From Brachycybe producta (Eukaryota; Arthropoda; Diplopoda; Playtdesmida; Andrognathidae), in the NCBI GenBank assembly GCA_036925085.1, contig JAUPFP010000028.1, forward strand, positions 1,667,501 to 1,731,500: a DNA stretch of 64,000 nucleotides, in the 5' to 3' direction. This document shows positions 10,789 through 23,800 of this stretch, one piece after another. Each line of letters opens with the position of its first letter. Positions within the stretch are counted from its first letter, which is position 1. A program made the position numbers and the translations under genes. The notes beneath the pieces were generated by a model, which worked only from the letters and a program-made list of their open reading frames with translations, was not told the origin of the DNA and made no database searches.

Positions 10789-13700
10789 CAGCAACGAAAC
10801 GTTGGCACGAATGAATATAAATAAATCATCAAGTGGCGAATTTTTCGGGTGAGACTTGTTATTAAATACTCACCGTGAGCCCCAATTAGTTGAATCGAAT
10901 GTTTTAGACTCGCAACACATCTTGGTGCTGAATTTGAATGGTTTGCTATAAACTTTTATTTGTGGCATTCATTGTGAGGTTACTTGCTCCAGATTGAAGT
11001 ATTGGAGAAGTTAACAAAACTCACGGTTTAAGTTTACTTATCGTAAGGTATGAAGGTAAGAAAGAGTGGGTTTGGGTTGAACTTCGCATAATTATTTGCC
11101 GAATTGCTTTTAATTTGCACCGAAACAAAAATAGAACAAAACCGATAACCGTCGCCTCGGTGAGCATGTTCGAATACTCTTGCTCTTAGTCAAGAAAGGT
11201 CACACGATGGTCCTTGTATCATACATTCTTTTTGTAAAAAGAAAAGTTTCATTTTTTTATATAAAATGCACAATAAGTCAAGATTTTATTGAATTTCTTC
11301 GGGTGTTGGTGGGGGGGGGGGGGGGAAAGTGGGATGATGGGACATTACTGCCTAAATTTATTACTTTTTTTTCTTTGGATGCATATGATTGGTGACGGGC
11401 AATGAATTTGGATGTAAGTAAGCGAGCACTTTAGGACTGTCGAGATTATTGACCAAATATTTTTGTTAGATTATTATCTTTATAATTATTTTTTACTTAT
11501 ATCTGTATTTTTTATTATACTGCCGCCGAGATTATTAATTTAATAAAACCACAGGTTTTTTTTTTCAAATCGAAACAAGACATTGAATGATTACTGTTAA
11601 AAATAAACAAAAAAAAAAGCGATCTATGAAATGGGTAAATTTTCAATATTCCTTATGAATTGAAAAGAAAATTTGCTGGTAACGTATTTCAGAGAGGAAA
11701 GTGTTAGAAATTTTCATATGGCACGAAACTGAAATGTTTCATTGTTATTGTATAGGATGTCGTTAGAAATGATTTCTAACTTAAACCAGGTAAAAGTGAA
11801 CAATGCACAAAAAAAGAGGTTCAAGGAAATATTTCAGTTGAAAACAACTACGTTTTGTAGGAAAAATAGCCTCAAATACATTCCAGCCTATGCACTTGAA
11901 CCATCTTAACAAAGTTTCTACGAGCGAACATCCTGTATTACTGAATACTCTTGAACAGGTTTTTTTTTTGTCAATGTCGCATAATGTTGCATTATCCTGA
12001 GAAATTGCTTGTAATGTCATGGGGATTTACGCAGAATTTAGGATTGTCATTTAGTCTGATAGCCAACAAACGTTTTCAACAGTTGAAACCAAAGGATTCT
12101 TGAGTTCTTTAGTTATAATTATTAGCCAATTTTTTTATTAGACAAAATGACAATCCTAAATTTTAAGTCAATTTCTGTAACGTAGCAAGCTTCTTCTTAG
12201 GATGAGGCAGGTATAACTCTTGCTTATGTGGTTGAAGTTCACGAACTATGTTTCTTTCTCAAATTTGAGTTTTCGTTTCACAAAAGGATTTATTGGAGCT
12301 GTGTGTCCATTAAAAAAATTCAAAAGAATCCCAAGATTCCTTTTTTTCACTGATTGCCACTTTGTAGCTGGGATACAATTTGGATTCCTGGAGACTTATT
12401 TTCTTATGTCAAGAACGAATTTCTTGATAACAGATTTTAAGGAACCGGACAGAAATTATATTTCGTATTACCCGTTTTTTGGGGGACAGACTAATCTGGT
12501 CTAAATTGTAGGTCACTTAGTGACCTACACTTTCAGAAATGAATTGATTGACGGCGTTTTGGTCATTCTAAAAGGCTTTAATTGTTTGATTTAATACAAA
12601 TTATGATTATACAGTATTATTCTTAAAACTACTTTCATATTTTGCAGACAACGTGAATTGTATCCTCCTCCAGTATTTTAAAACTTTTGAGTAATTTTAC
12701 CGAGGCTGTTAGTTTGCGTGGTCAGTTCAAAACTAACTATAAAAACTGAAGGGCGTGCTGTTTCAAATTTTAAAGAAATTTTGCATTATATAAATCAGGG
12801 GAGAAAAATTATTTACAAATGTATACTTTCATTTAAAATACACGAACTTAAAATTTTAGCCCAGTCAGAAGCCTATTTTCTGTGTTGCAAGTTTTGATAA
12901 CTATTTTTGAGACCTATTTTTAGATCTTGAGATTTTGTTTATTTTATGGAAAATTCAGTCTTGTGCATAATTTATTAATTATGAAGCCACAGCTAAATTA
13001 GCTTTTTTTAAACCTAAAAGAAAATATTGTGCAGACTACAGTCATATTTCAATAAGCCAATTCAGTAAACATCAATCAGTCTGTGATATTTATTTGTAAA
13101 TGTTTCACAATTACAATTGATTAGATTTGTAGCGTAAATTTATCATTATTTTATTTTTTTTTACCATGAACTGTTCGCATTTTCATTAGTTATTCCATGT
13201 TTCCACTTGATGTAAATTAGTAAACTGTGAAAATTTCAAGTATGGTACAGAAATATTTTACTTTGCTTGGGAGAAAAGGAATTCGATTTGAGAGTACAAA
13301 TGTCGCCCACCTATTCGTTATAATGCAAACCCCCCCCATCGGCTTACCACTTTAACTAAAACTATAAATTGCTTTTCATTTCCTGAAATAATGAATAATT
13401 AAAGGGAAAGGTAAAATAGAACCTTACCAAAATGAAAGTTAATTCTAAATGACAACCTGCGCATAATCCTCACAAGTTGAAAACGAATTCAACTAGTTGA
13501 AACGTTGAATAGTCAGTCTACTTTTTGAGCCAGTGTGCTTTTTCCCCAGTTTAAGACACATTTTCGTCAAGTGGAAACAGGGCCTTAATGACATAATATT
13601 GATACAAGAGGCAAACATCTTTATTTCTATTTGAACAAATAAGTAATTAATAATTATTTTATTAGATTTTTGTCTTTAATAATAACATAATTAAATATAA

Positions 13701-14118
13701 ATTACTACTTTAAAATATTCAAATTTACAAAACGTTGAAAAAAAAAATTGTCAATTTTGAATAGAAATTAATGCAATATTAATATTTTATATATTCTTGA
13801 AAACGTGTCAATTATTTTAAGACAGTATTTTTTTTTTAAATTAATTGTTCACTTTGGACAATTTTATTTAATAAACCTTTTAAAATAATTAATTATACAT
13901 TTTAAATGCTTGCAATTTTAGCAACATTTTTTTTTGTTTCCATTTAAAAAATAAACAAATTCTCAATTTTAATGTTTTAGTTTATTGTTTAATTTAGCAA
14001 TGTATTTGTTTTAAATGTTAATTTCCTTTATTAATAAATTAATAATTGAGGAGTAAAACAAGCAGTAGAAGGCGTCAGCTATTTGCCTAATATCAAGCTA
14101 CAGAGGTGTCAAAACTGG

Positions 14119-14182
14119 GAGCGGCCAATAGGTGGCGCAAACTGTACTGAGAGCGGCCAGTAGGTGGCGCAAACTGCACTTA
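14119..14182 (+). promoter_or_regulatory. Tandem pair of CTCF-like motifs
   Basis: Two copies of a 32-bp unit lie head to tail (14119-14150 and 14151-14182). Each contains CCARTAGGTGGCGC (14125-14138 and 14157-14170); the second fits the known CTCF core CCASYAGRKGGCR exactly and the first differs at one position. Function as an insulator is inferred, not shown. Confidence 0.45.
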
Positions 14183-14460
14183 AGAGCTTCAGGTAGTATA
14201 CTATTTCTTGGCGTACGAGATTTACTCCCAATGTCGTCCCCCTTGAAAATAGCTTGGCATAACTCCTATGCCATCTTTTTTGGCAAGATCGTGGCCTTCT
14301 AGCTTCAAAAAGCAGACGATTTCTTCACTCACTTTTGACGTTTTTTTTTCTTACGTGGAGTTGCTTTACCTTGATAAAATCTATCTTACCAAATATTATA
14401 CATCTTTGTAGCATAGGGCGGTTCTTTTTGTCTCATGTAGGTGAACGAGTAGGGTGAACA

Positions 14461-14642
14461 AAGATGGCGTTTGTGTCGCGTATATTTTAATGTTATTTAC
14501 GCCCTATTCTTGTAACCTTTTTACAGTTTAAGAATCGAACGTCATGCCTCAATCTTAAAAGCCGTTGACGTAATCAACCGTATCGATATTACATTAGTAA
14601 TAGAAACAGTATCGATCAAGGTTAGTAAGGAAGAGTATCGAT
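14461..14642. promoter_or_regulatory. Candidate TOPBP1 promoter: YY1-like and three DRE-like sites
   Basis: AAGATGGCG (14461-14469) matches the YY1 core. TATCGAT occurs three times at 14581-14587 (as the full TATCGATA), 14610-14616 and 14636-14642, 212-274 nt upstream of the start codon. TATCGATA is the DRE/BEAF-type element of insect housekeeping and replication promoters. No TATA box is obvious. Confidence 0.4.
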
Positions 14643-14854
14643 TTCTTCGACTTTTTTAGCGGGAATTGTTCTTGACGGAAGTGGACATTTTTTTGTGTTG
14701 TTTTCTATTATCTTTTTCTTAATGTTTTCTTTGATTTACTTGAATTTTCTTATGTTATTCTCTTTAAAATAGCTGTAAGGAGTTATCCGTAAGTTAGAAT
14801 TGGTTGGTAAATCGATGAAAACAGTGGTTTTTTCTACGTTTTTGAAGAACAAAA

Positions 14855-17800
14855 ATGTCATCAACGTCGTTGAGTAGACGGTTATTGAAATCATCCAACA
14901 GTAGTAGTTTCAATAGCGGCAATGAAGGAGGAGGAGGAGGAGGAGAAAACGGCGAAGAGACAAGATCGAAGAAGACGATGAAACTCATATTCGTTTGTCC
15001 AGAAACTAAAGATGTATCGGCACAAATGCAACAAGCATTTGAGGTTTGCATTCTAACGATTTATCGTAAAAACGTCATTATAACTCTTGATGTTATGCGT
15101 TTTAAGAAGAAATTCGGGTGTTTTTTTCGAATAGGAGCCGCTAGTCTCCATGCTAAGTCCGTGGATTTGTTATATAGGTTGTGCTGAAGGCGCGAAGTAT
15201 GGTGATAAAGCAGGAGATTCTCCTTTTTAGAGGCCTTTCAAAGTAGTAGAATTAAAATATAAGCGTATTATGCCAGTTAGCACTTTAAGAATGGATCAAA
15301 TTTGTCGTTTTATGACAGAAAATACAAATCCGATGCTATAAAAAGGCTATTTTAAACGATATGAAGGTGGTTTTAAATTCTAAACGCTTTTTTTTAAATC
15401 TGGTTATTGTGTTTTTCAGGTGTAAGATAAAAAAAAAACTTGAAAGCGTTTTAGAAACTCGAAGAGTAGCGCCATCACTGAAATGATGTTTTAATGTTGC
15501 TATCTTTACAAAATAAGCTTTTTTATGTGAATTTGAAAATGACCCAACTTCGATAAGAGATACTCTTCAGTGATCGAGCTACCCATCTAGTTTCTAAAAT
15601 ACTTCCTAATTTCTGTTAATTTTACGCCTCAAAGACGGAATAATCTGAGTTCGAAAATCAGATGTACATTAACCGTTTTAGTTTCTAAAACATCTTAAAT
15701 TATTTGTTGAAGTTATGATGACAGTGATGAGTCATGACGTTGTTTTATTGCATTTATAAGATCGAAGTCTTTTTTTTTTAATTCTTTCTTCAGATTTTCT
15801 CATCGGTCGAAAACGAGGATAACATCAAATGGATGAACGAAAAAGATACGATGGAAATATCAGATACAGACGTCAATAGGACTGTTTTCGTCTTTCAGGA
15901 GTTTGTTGGAGACGCTTTCAAGAAGCTCGAAATGAAAAAAGCTCGGTTTGTTTTCGTAATTTGTCTTCTGATAATTTTTACGCCAATCTCAATCGTGTTC
16001 TCGTTTTTAGTATCGTTGGACCTCAGTGTTTGATATCGTGTGACGAGAGAAACGAACGCTTGCCGAAAACGAAAAAGCCGATGTTGACGGCAACGATGAG
16101 CGGTCTCTACGTCTGCTGTACGAACATCGATAAAGTTTTAAGGGTAAAACGTTGTCGTCGATCGAACGAACGAACGGATTTACTTCCTGTTTTGTCATAA
16201 CTTTTTTCTATTTCTTTTTCAGTGTGAAATGCACAGGAAGATCGAACTTATGGCTGGAGTATTTTGCAGAGAATATGCCAAACAAGTGACTCATCTCGTG
16301 TGCGGAGAAGTCGGATCTAAAAAATATCTCGTCTGAACTTTGAAATTTTACGTGTTATTTTATTTTTCGTTTTCTTAACTGTTTTTGATTTATTTTAGGT
16401 TGCTGCTAAGGACAACAAACCGCTTATGCTTCCCGAATGGATCGAACAGTGTTGGCAGAAAGGGATCTGTAGTTCAGTTCACGCTTCGGACAAAGAATTA
16501 GAGATGTTTCGCTGTCCTATTTTTAAAAATTTTACTATAACCGTTTCTCAAGTTGAAGGTGCGCAACGTAAGCGTCTTCAAAAGCTGATTCAGGAAAACG
16601 GTTTGTTTTTTGTTTTTTACTTTGCTTTTCGTCGTCTGTCTGGGTCCACATTAGCTCGGATAATCGAGAGACTACTGTGTTTTATTTGTTGCTTTAATTG
16701 CCGGTTATCGTTTCAGGTGGAACGTATTCTGGCGAATTACGCCGTGGCGTTACGACACATTTAGTTCTGGATGTTCCAAAAGGTGATTTTCTTTTTTAAA
16801 CTGATATTGCAAAAGTTACGTTTTATTTGTTAATGTTTTGTTTTCATTATTACGAGAAAAGGTGAAAAGTTTGCTTCGGCTAAAGCCAATCACATATATT
16901 GCTTGAATTGTGCTTGGGTTTACGACTCGGTCGAACACGGCTATTGCATGGATAAAAACCTTTACTTGGTTGATGCACCCATCGGCAAAGGATGTCAGGG
17001 AAGTTCGACTCCTGTCAAAGGTGAAAAAGGTTTGTGTCCAGTTTTTAAATAATCAATTATACGGTTATACGTTTGAATTACTTGTAAGTTTAAGTTACTT
17101 TAGCTACATACTGTTAAAATTAGAAAATCTTTTCGATTAGTATTTGCTTAGTTTTTGTGTTAGAGGCTGCATTAGTTGTTAATCTTATTTTGTATCGTGG
17201 CAACATATATTATATAAAAATTAAACAGCCTTAGCTTGGAGGCTAGCAACTCGAAAGAATAGCCCAGCGTTAGTATCACCTTGCATGTTTTTGCAGATTA
17301 AATTCAATGATCAATTAAATGTTTTCCTTTCAGGCATAACAATGTCAGATATTAGCACCTTGTCTGCCATAAATGCATCCACCATAAACGAGACAGTTGT
17401 GTCGGACGTGTCGAGATCCATGATTAATTTTAAGGTCAGCAAAGACACAACTTTGGATTGTTTTTTGAGAGATCTCAACGTGTCTCTCGTGTCTGAAGCG
17501 GGTCCATTTCTCGATGGGTGCAAGGTGGCGAATTTTTTCTTTATTGAAACCTGTCACCGAAATATCGAACCCGATTTTGTTTTTTTCTTAAAAGATTTTT
17601 CTTAGTGGATTTTCTCCTTTGACAATGGAGAAACTTATTAAAATTTTGAACTCCGGGGCTGCAACCAGATTTTGTCAGTTAACAGATGCCGTGTCGCACG
17701 TTGTCGTTGGCAGTAAAATTGAAGATGAACACAAGAAAACCTTGGACGAAGAGCAACTTATGTATCATTAATTTACAGACGTTCATTTTTTTTTATGATT

Positions 17801-20800
17801 TTACGATTTTTATGAATTTTCTTTTTTACAAAGTCCTTACATTGTGAATTTCGGATGGATCGTCGAGTCGTATCGTCTTCGAAGGCCTGCCGACGAAACC
17901 GAATTTCAGGTGGCCGATTTGACCTGCACTAAACTACAAGTGGACACGATGTTTCCAGAATTCTCGATGGCAAATGTCAATATGTCTGCCAATGTCAGTA
18001 AGCAAAATAAAAATACCGAGAACCGATCGGAAATGGACGACGTTATGAACCAATACATGGATGAAGCAGAAACATGTTTGTTTTATCACATTGAGGATCT
18101 GTTTGTATGTATCTAAGTGTGTGTGATATTTGATTTTGTTTTTAAAGTACCACCTGAGGAAGAAGACGACGACGAAGATTTAGAGCCGAAGATTTTCAAA
18201 AGAAAGACATTTTATGCTGAAGGCTTCGATCTTTACAGTTTAACTAACATTAAAGAAATGGTCGAAACGAATGGAGGTTATATTGTGAACGTTTTTTTTA
18301 ATGAAAATTGTTTCATTTTTTTTAAATTTTTGGACATCGTTCAGGAAAAAACGATGAGAACTCTTTTTTTAAAAGCAACTTACAACCAAGTTTCAAGATT
18401 TATTTGATGATTCATATATAATTTGCACAATATTATCTTTTAAAATAAACTCTTTTGTTCAATTTAAAGTGGGATTTACAAAATAAAATGAATCACTATC
18501 AAAACGTAACATTTCTCCAATTTTTCTCAAATTGGTGTCAAAATATTATCTTTAAAAATAAACTTTTATGAAAATTTTTATAAATTTTTATATTGTTAAA
18601 TGTAGGTTGGATCCGCATGAAGCTTACAAAAATGCGACATTAGTTCGTGATAAAAACACAACAAGAACGCCAGAAAAAACAGACTTTGAAAACAAAACTG
18701 AAGCGAATTTGGGTTTTGTTTTTTGTTTCTATAGCTGTCCGCATAGACATGCACAATAGTCTTAAGTGTTGCTTTGAAGTGTTTTATTTCACTGTTCTGT
18801 TCTGTTGTTGTAACACTAACCATTCACAGATAAAACAAAAAACGTTTTGTTGTTTACCAACTTGTGTCGGTATATGGAATTGTTTGTGTAATTGCAGACG
18901 AAACGAAAACAAATCACAAAAGTTGCAGAAATGTTTTAGAATTGTCGCCCGTTTATGTCGAAAAACACTTGAGTTCTTTTAAATCTCAAAGTTTTCTCGA
19001 TAGTTCTTTAAGAAATGCGTTCTAATCGTTTTCTTCTGAACCATGCATAAAAAATGAAAATAATTTAATCACTATATTTGTTTCATGTTTTTAGGAAAGT
19101 TTTTCGAAGTTTTGTCAAAGTCGATCGTTGATTATGTGATAGTTCCTATTCCTGCGTGCGAAATTACTGCTAAAGCGAAACAAATCGTTTCAAATTATTG
19201 GCTTCAAAAATGTGTTTTCGAGAACACGCTGTTTGACGTTGAAATGAATCCTCTTTTCGGATCGGTGGATATCGACATCAGTAAGAAACCTCTGAAAGGT
19301 TGTGTCTTGACTTTCAGCTCTTATACGGGTGTTGAAAAGGACTGTATTTTACAAGTTTCCAAATTATTGGGAGCAAGGTAACTTTTTTTTGTGTGAATAT
19401 TTGACTTATTTATTTTGGATTGAAGGGATATACTAATGATGGATTTATTTTAACGTTATTTGTTTTGACATGACGAGTTGGAAGTAGTAATGGGGTTGAA
19501 ATTTTTAAGCCAAAAGGTGAATTCAGAAGTGTTCATTTTCAATGTCACAATGCCGAAAGGATCATTTCTAGTAATTTTGTTACGTATAAACTTCTTGCAA
19601 ACTTTTTTAAAAGTAAAATTAACGACAAATTAATAATTTTCTAGAAATGTTATCGGTTCTTTCAACAATGTTTTATGAAAGCTCTTTGAATTGTTATAAA
19701 AGAAGTTTAAAATGAAAGATAACGTCATAAAAATATGTTTAGCATTATCTCTTACCATTTTGATTTGTAATAAACTTTGAATTAATTTCATAAATGTTGC
19801 TCCTGAACAAAATCTTAAGTGAAATATGGACATTTTGGCTTCATTTTGTCCACCATAAGAGCAAAGCTTTCTTTTTGTGAATTCAGCCCATTTTTGAGGC
19901 CATTTAAGCCCATTTAAAAAATTGCTGTTTCAAAACGTAAAATTACACGTTGCTGTTTTGAATGAAATCTATATTTATATTATCATCCACAAACAAATTT
20001 TCTATTCCTCTGAATCTCTTGAATATTGTTTTCATGAAAATCAATTTAGGTGTCAGGAGTCTTTTTCTCGTAAGACGGACAAGGTTCGTGGATTTCGACA
20101 GAACACTCATTTGATAGCTCCCGAACCGGAGGGTAAAAAGTACGAAGCTGCCGTGAAGTGGGGAGTTCCCGTCGTCAGTGTTTCTTGGATCGTAAATTGC
20201 GCCATTCGAAACGAAAAGCTAAGCGAATCGGAGTTCACGGTCTCTAAATCCGGATCTGGTACATTACATTTTATTAAAATATTTTTAATTTTTTTTTGTT
20301 TTTCAATTGATTTGATCTTTTATGTCGGAAGTAATTGTTATTTATTTTAACATTTTATTTAAATACTTGTGAAAGTATTTTAAGGTTTTTTAAAAGAGTA
20401 AACAAAAGTTTGGAAATTCTTTTGTTTGCAAGTTGCTTTCAAAAAGTGTTTTAGTTTTTAGCCACGTTTACACGTTCAACTTTTTCCACAACTTTTGACG
20501 AGTACTACAAATTTTATATAAAAAAAATAAGTTGGACTAGAAGTTCGCCAAGAAATTGTATGCTAATACTTGTTTTAATTTTGCATTTACACGGTTGTTA
20601 TAAAGTAAAAAGAAATACTGAAAGTCTAAAATAGGGTCTTAAAAGTGTCACAAAGACCCAACAATAAATCCTCTTTTTAACTGCTGTGCAAATGTGCAAT
20701 CTGAAATAAGTTAGGAAATTAGTTTTTCACAAGAAGTTGTGGAAGTATTTAATTGTGTAAACGTTTTATAAAATAAATAATTGAAACGAATTGTCTTTTT

Positions 20801-23800
20801 TATTTTAAAGTTTCTTCAGATATGGGTTGTTCCACACCATCTGTGTTTCAGTCGACTAGAATTGAAAAAACAGCATCAACATCATCTTGCACTTCTCCCG
20901 TTAGAATTCCAAAACCACCGTTGTTCTCTACATCTCATATTCCGTCAAGCGAATCGATGAAGAAACAGCCATCAACATTTTCTACTGAGACTCCTACCAG
21001 AGGCGACTCAAACATCGATTGGAAAAACAACGATGTTTTTAAGACACCAGTTAAAGACAATATTTTCAAGACCCCAACTTGTTCTCAACTCGCAAGCACG
21101 GCCGAAAGAGTTAGAAAGTTGCAGGATGGATTGAAATCAAAACATAACTTTCCATTTTTACAGAACAACAGAGTCAAGGTTTTGAATTTTATAAAAAAAA
21201 ACCAAAAAACAACTTTTTATGAAATATTTTCTTAGCTCAATTGTTTCATTTTAATTTTAGGAACTAATTGATAAAGAGGGAGACGAATCATTAAACAGTT
21301 CTTGTGATTCGTCAGTTGCTTTCGACACTCCAAGTAAATTTACAAATCCGGACGTAAAGTTTCAGCCAAAGTTGGGTGCTCGAGAAGCGATGGCGTTTTT
21401 GGAATCGCCGTGTTCTAACAAAATGATGGAGGAGTCTCCCACCGCCAGATTGGTTCGAACCATTTTCTGTTTGAGATTGCAAGCGCTTAAAAACACCACT
21501 CGTGTTTACGAATTTCATATCTAGCCTCTCGAAGATCTTTACAATTTGAGGATACATCAGGCGTTACATAACGAAGTAAAGAAAACCGGTAGCGTTGTTC
21601 CACATTCTACTTTAGTAGATTCAAAATACGAAAATGAGTTAACTTTAAAAGTAAGGAATTTTCTGCCTTGTATATTTTTGAAGAAAAAAAAAACACTTAC
21701 TGGCGTTTTTTAAGTTTTTTTTTCAAACTTTCGAACTTTGATAGAAACTAAAAGTGTACATACATGTATGTGCTAAAAGTATTTTCGCGAAAATATGATT
21801 AAAAATGAACGTTTTATGGAAGTTGGAAAAAGAAATTTTATGTTTTGCACGCAAAATTAGTCACAAACATCAACATAACTAAGTTATTTCTGAAATCTTT
21901 TAAATATTCCTTTAAGGGTATTTTCATGTCTGATTGATTGATGAGCTTTTTATGGGAATTTGAAAATGACCCAACTTTCAGCAGACAGCATTTTTTTATT
22001 TTTTGTCTATAAAAAGTTTACTTTGAAATATAAATATAAAAGTGATCCAGTCACCGTTCTAGTTTCTATCACACTTTCAATTTCTTCCTAGTGTTGCCAA
22101 TGAAACGCATCATAACCAGAAATTGAAAATCAGCTGTTCATAAAAGCGTTTACATCCACCTATGTTAATTTAGTGTCTTAATTTACAGCGTCCTTTGCGT
22201 GGAGTTGTTCTAAACGTAAGCAAGAAGTTATCAAACGTTCAACGAGAATTGAATGCATTGGGTGAAAAGTTAGGTGCTACCTGCAAGTGGCTCTACGATA
22301 AGTCGTGCACACATTTTGTACACATGGTTTGTTATGATTTCACTTATTTTCCATGGGTCTTTTACCTTTGGCCCTTATTTATTAAATATCTTTTTTACTT
22401 TTATAAATAGGGAAAGCCGAAAGAACGCTGCAAAGACCTTAGGACCGCCATGAACGATAAAAAGTTTATAGTTTCTCCCGAGTGGTTGCGAGCTGTTTGT
22501 ATCCGACGCAGTATCTCGATCAAACTTTGTTCGTTATCTAACGGCGACTTTTGTTCGTTTTCAGTGCGAAAAGAACAACATTCGTGTCGATGAGGAGTTG
22601 TATCCGTATACTTACAATCCAAACATGGCTCTCGACATTGTCATTAAAAAGAGTACACCTTCTCTGAGGAGTAGTCAGAGGAACTCTGCCAAAGTGAACG
22701 ATGATGAGAGCATGTTGTCGAACAATGGAGATTCTGATGCAAACAGTTCGAACGTTGTTATGACGGTTGTTAGAATTCGTAACATAATTACGATCTTTTT
22801 TTTGTACTAAAATGTTATTATAATTGTTTTGAAGGTGAAGAAAAATAATGTGATGATGATAGAAAGTGCTAATCTCAAAATGGAAGAGATTATGGCTGCG
22901 ACTAAAGTAGCGAGAGAGAAACGTGTTAATCGAATGGTCATTCAGAGCAATAGCAGCAGTAACGGAAGTCCTAGTTTCACTTCGTTTGCCGATAATAGTG
23001 GAAGTCGGAGTCATAAATCAGCAAGAAAAGAAGGCAGGCATCAAAATTAATTTTTTATAAAGCCTAGAGTTATGCGTGCCATGAGACGTGATCAGTGCTG
23101 TGTTTCCAAAGTTACTCAAATTACTCTAGAAACCAAAACGACAATTTGAAATGTCACGAAATTACCTTAATATCTGAAGAACCTATTAAGGAATACACAC
23201 TTTAAGCAACGTTTTAGAATACAAGAGTTAATATTATCTTTTTTTTTTTTTACCGTGAAAGTGGGTCCAGCTGAGAATGAGTCAGAACCATGGGAAAGTA
23301 TGCCAATAACTTGGGAAGATCCGACAAGTCGTCTAGAAAGGACCAAACTTATGGCACAGTTGAGAACAGACACTCAGCCGAGAGATGACGAGGTCGAGGA
23401 TGAAGATGACAACAGTGACAATGATGAGACACATCTGAATGACGTTAGTAAAGCTTTAAACAATATAAACACTTATCGTTTTTTTTGGTATTAAATTATT
23501 AATGCGTTTCCCTGAACGATTTACAGCATGGCGATTCCATTGCTCTGCAACATGGTCCAGAGCGAAGCTTCGACACGAGTGAATCTCTGAAAGAAGATTG
23601 TTTCCAGTCTTATGTCTTCATGTTCACTAAAACGGAAGGCGAGGCAAGTCCACTTTTTTGAGTTATCGGCAAAAAGTGATTTTGCATCACTATTTGTGGA
23701 ATAAAAAGTTATTTCGTTAACAGGAACGAGCAAATGCAACCAAAGTAATCGAGAGCTGTGGTGGCCTCGTCATTGATTCACAAAACTTTGACTCGAGGTG

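Larger units (their letters stand above)
10789..14854. other. Intergenic region between ADAM10 and TOPBP1
   Basis: Holds the ADAM10 3' flank with a possible polyadenylation signal AATAAA at 10820-10825 and others near 11541. There is a 15-nt poly-G run at 11311-11325, an inverted repeat with arms near 12035-12061 and 12137-12162, and an imperfect palindrome at 12507-12529. The end contains the candidate TOPBP1 regulatory sites described separately. I see no protein-coding exon. Confidence 0.6.

Noticed and set aside
14794..15051. 85-residue minus-strand ORF with Pro and Ser runs
   Set aside because: Complement of the GGA repeat in TOPBP1 exon 1.
17525..17605. Readthrough of TOPBP1 exon 8 into ANFFFIETCHRN
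   Set aside because: A 70-nt intron at 17525-17594 yields LDGCKIFLSGFSP, which fits the BRCT3 pattern; the readthrough has no homology and stops.
17762..17833. Possible U12-like donor in TOPBP1 intron 9 (ATGTATC)
   Set aside because: A normal GT donor (AT/GTATCA at 17761/17762) joined to the acceptor at 17833 gives the correct phase and conserved protein.
22538..23014. 158-residue minus-strand ORF
   Set aside because: It is antisense to TOPBP1 exons 19-20 and spans their intron; the plus strand is clearly coding.
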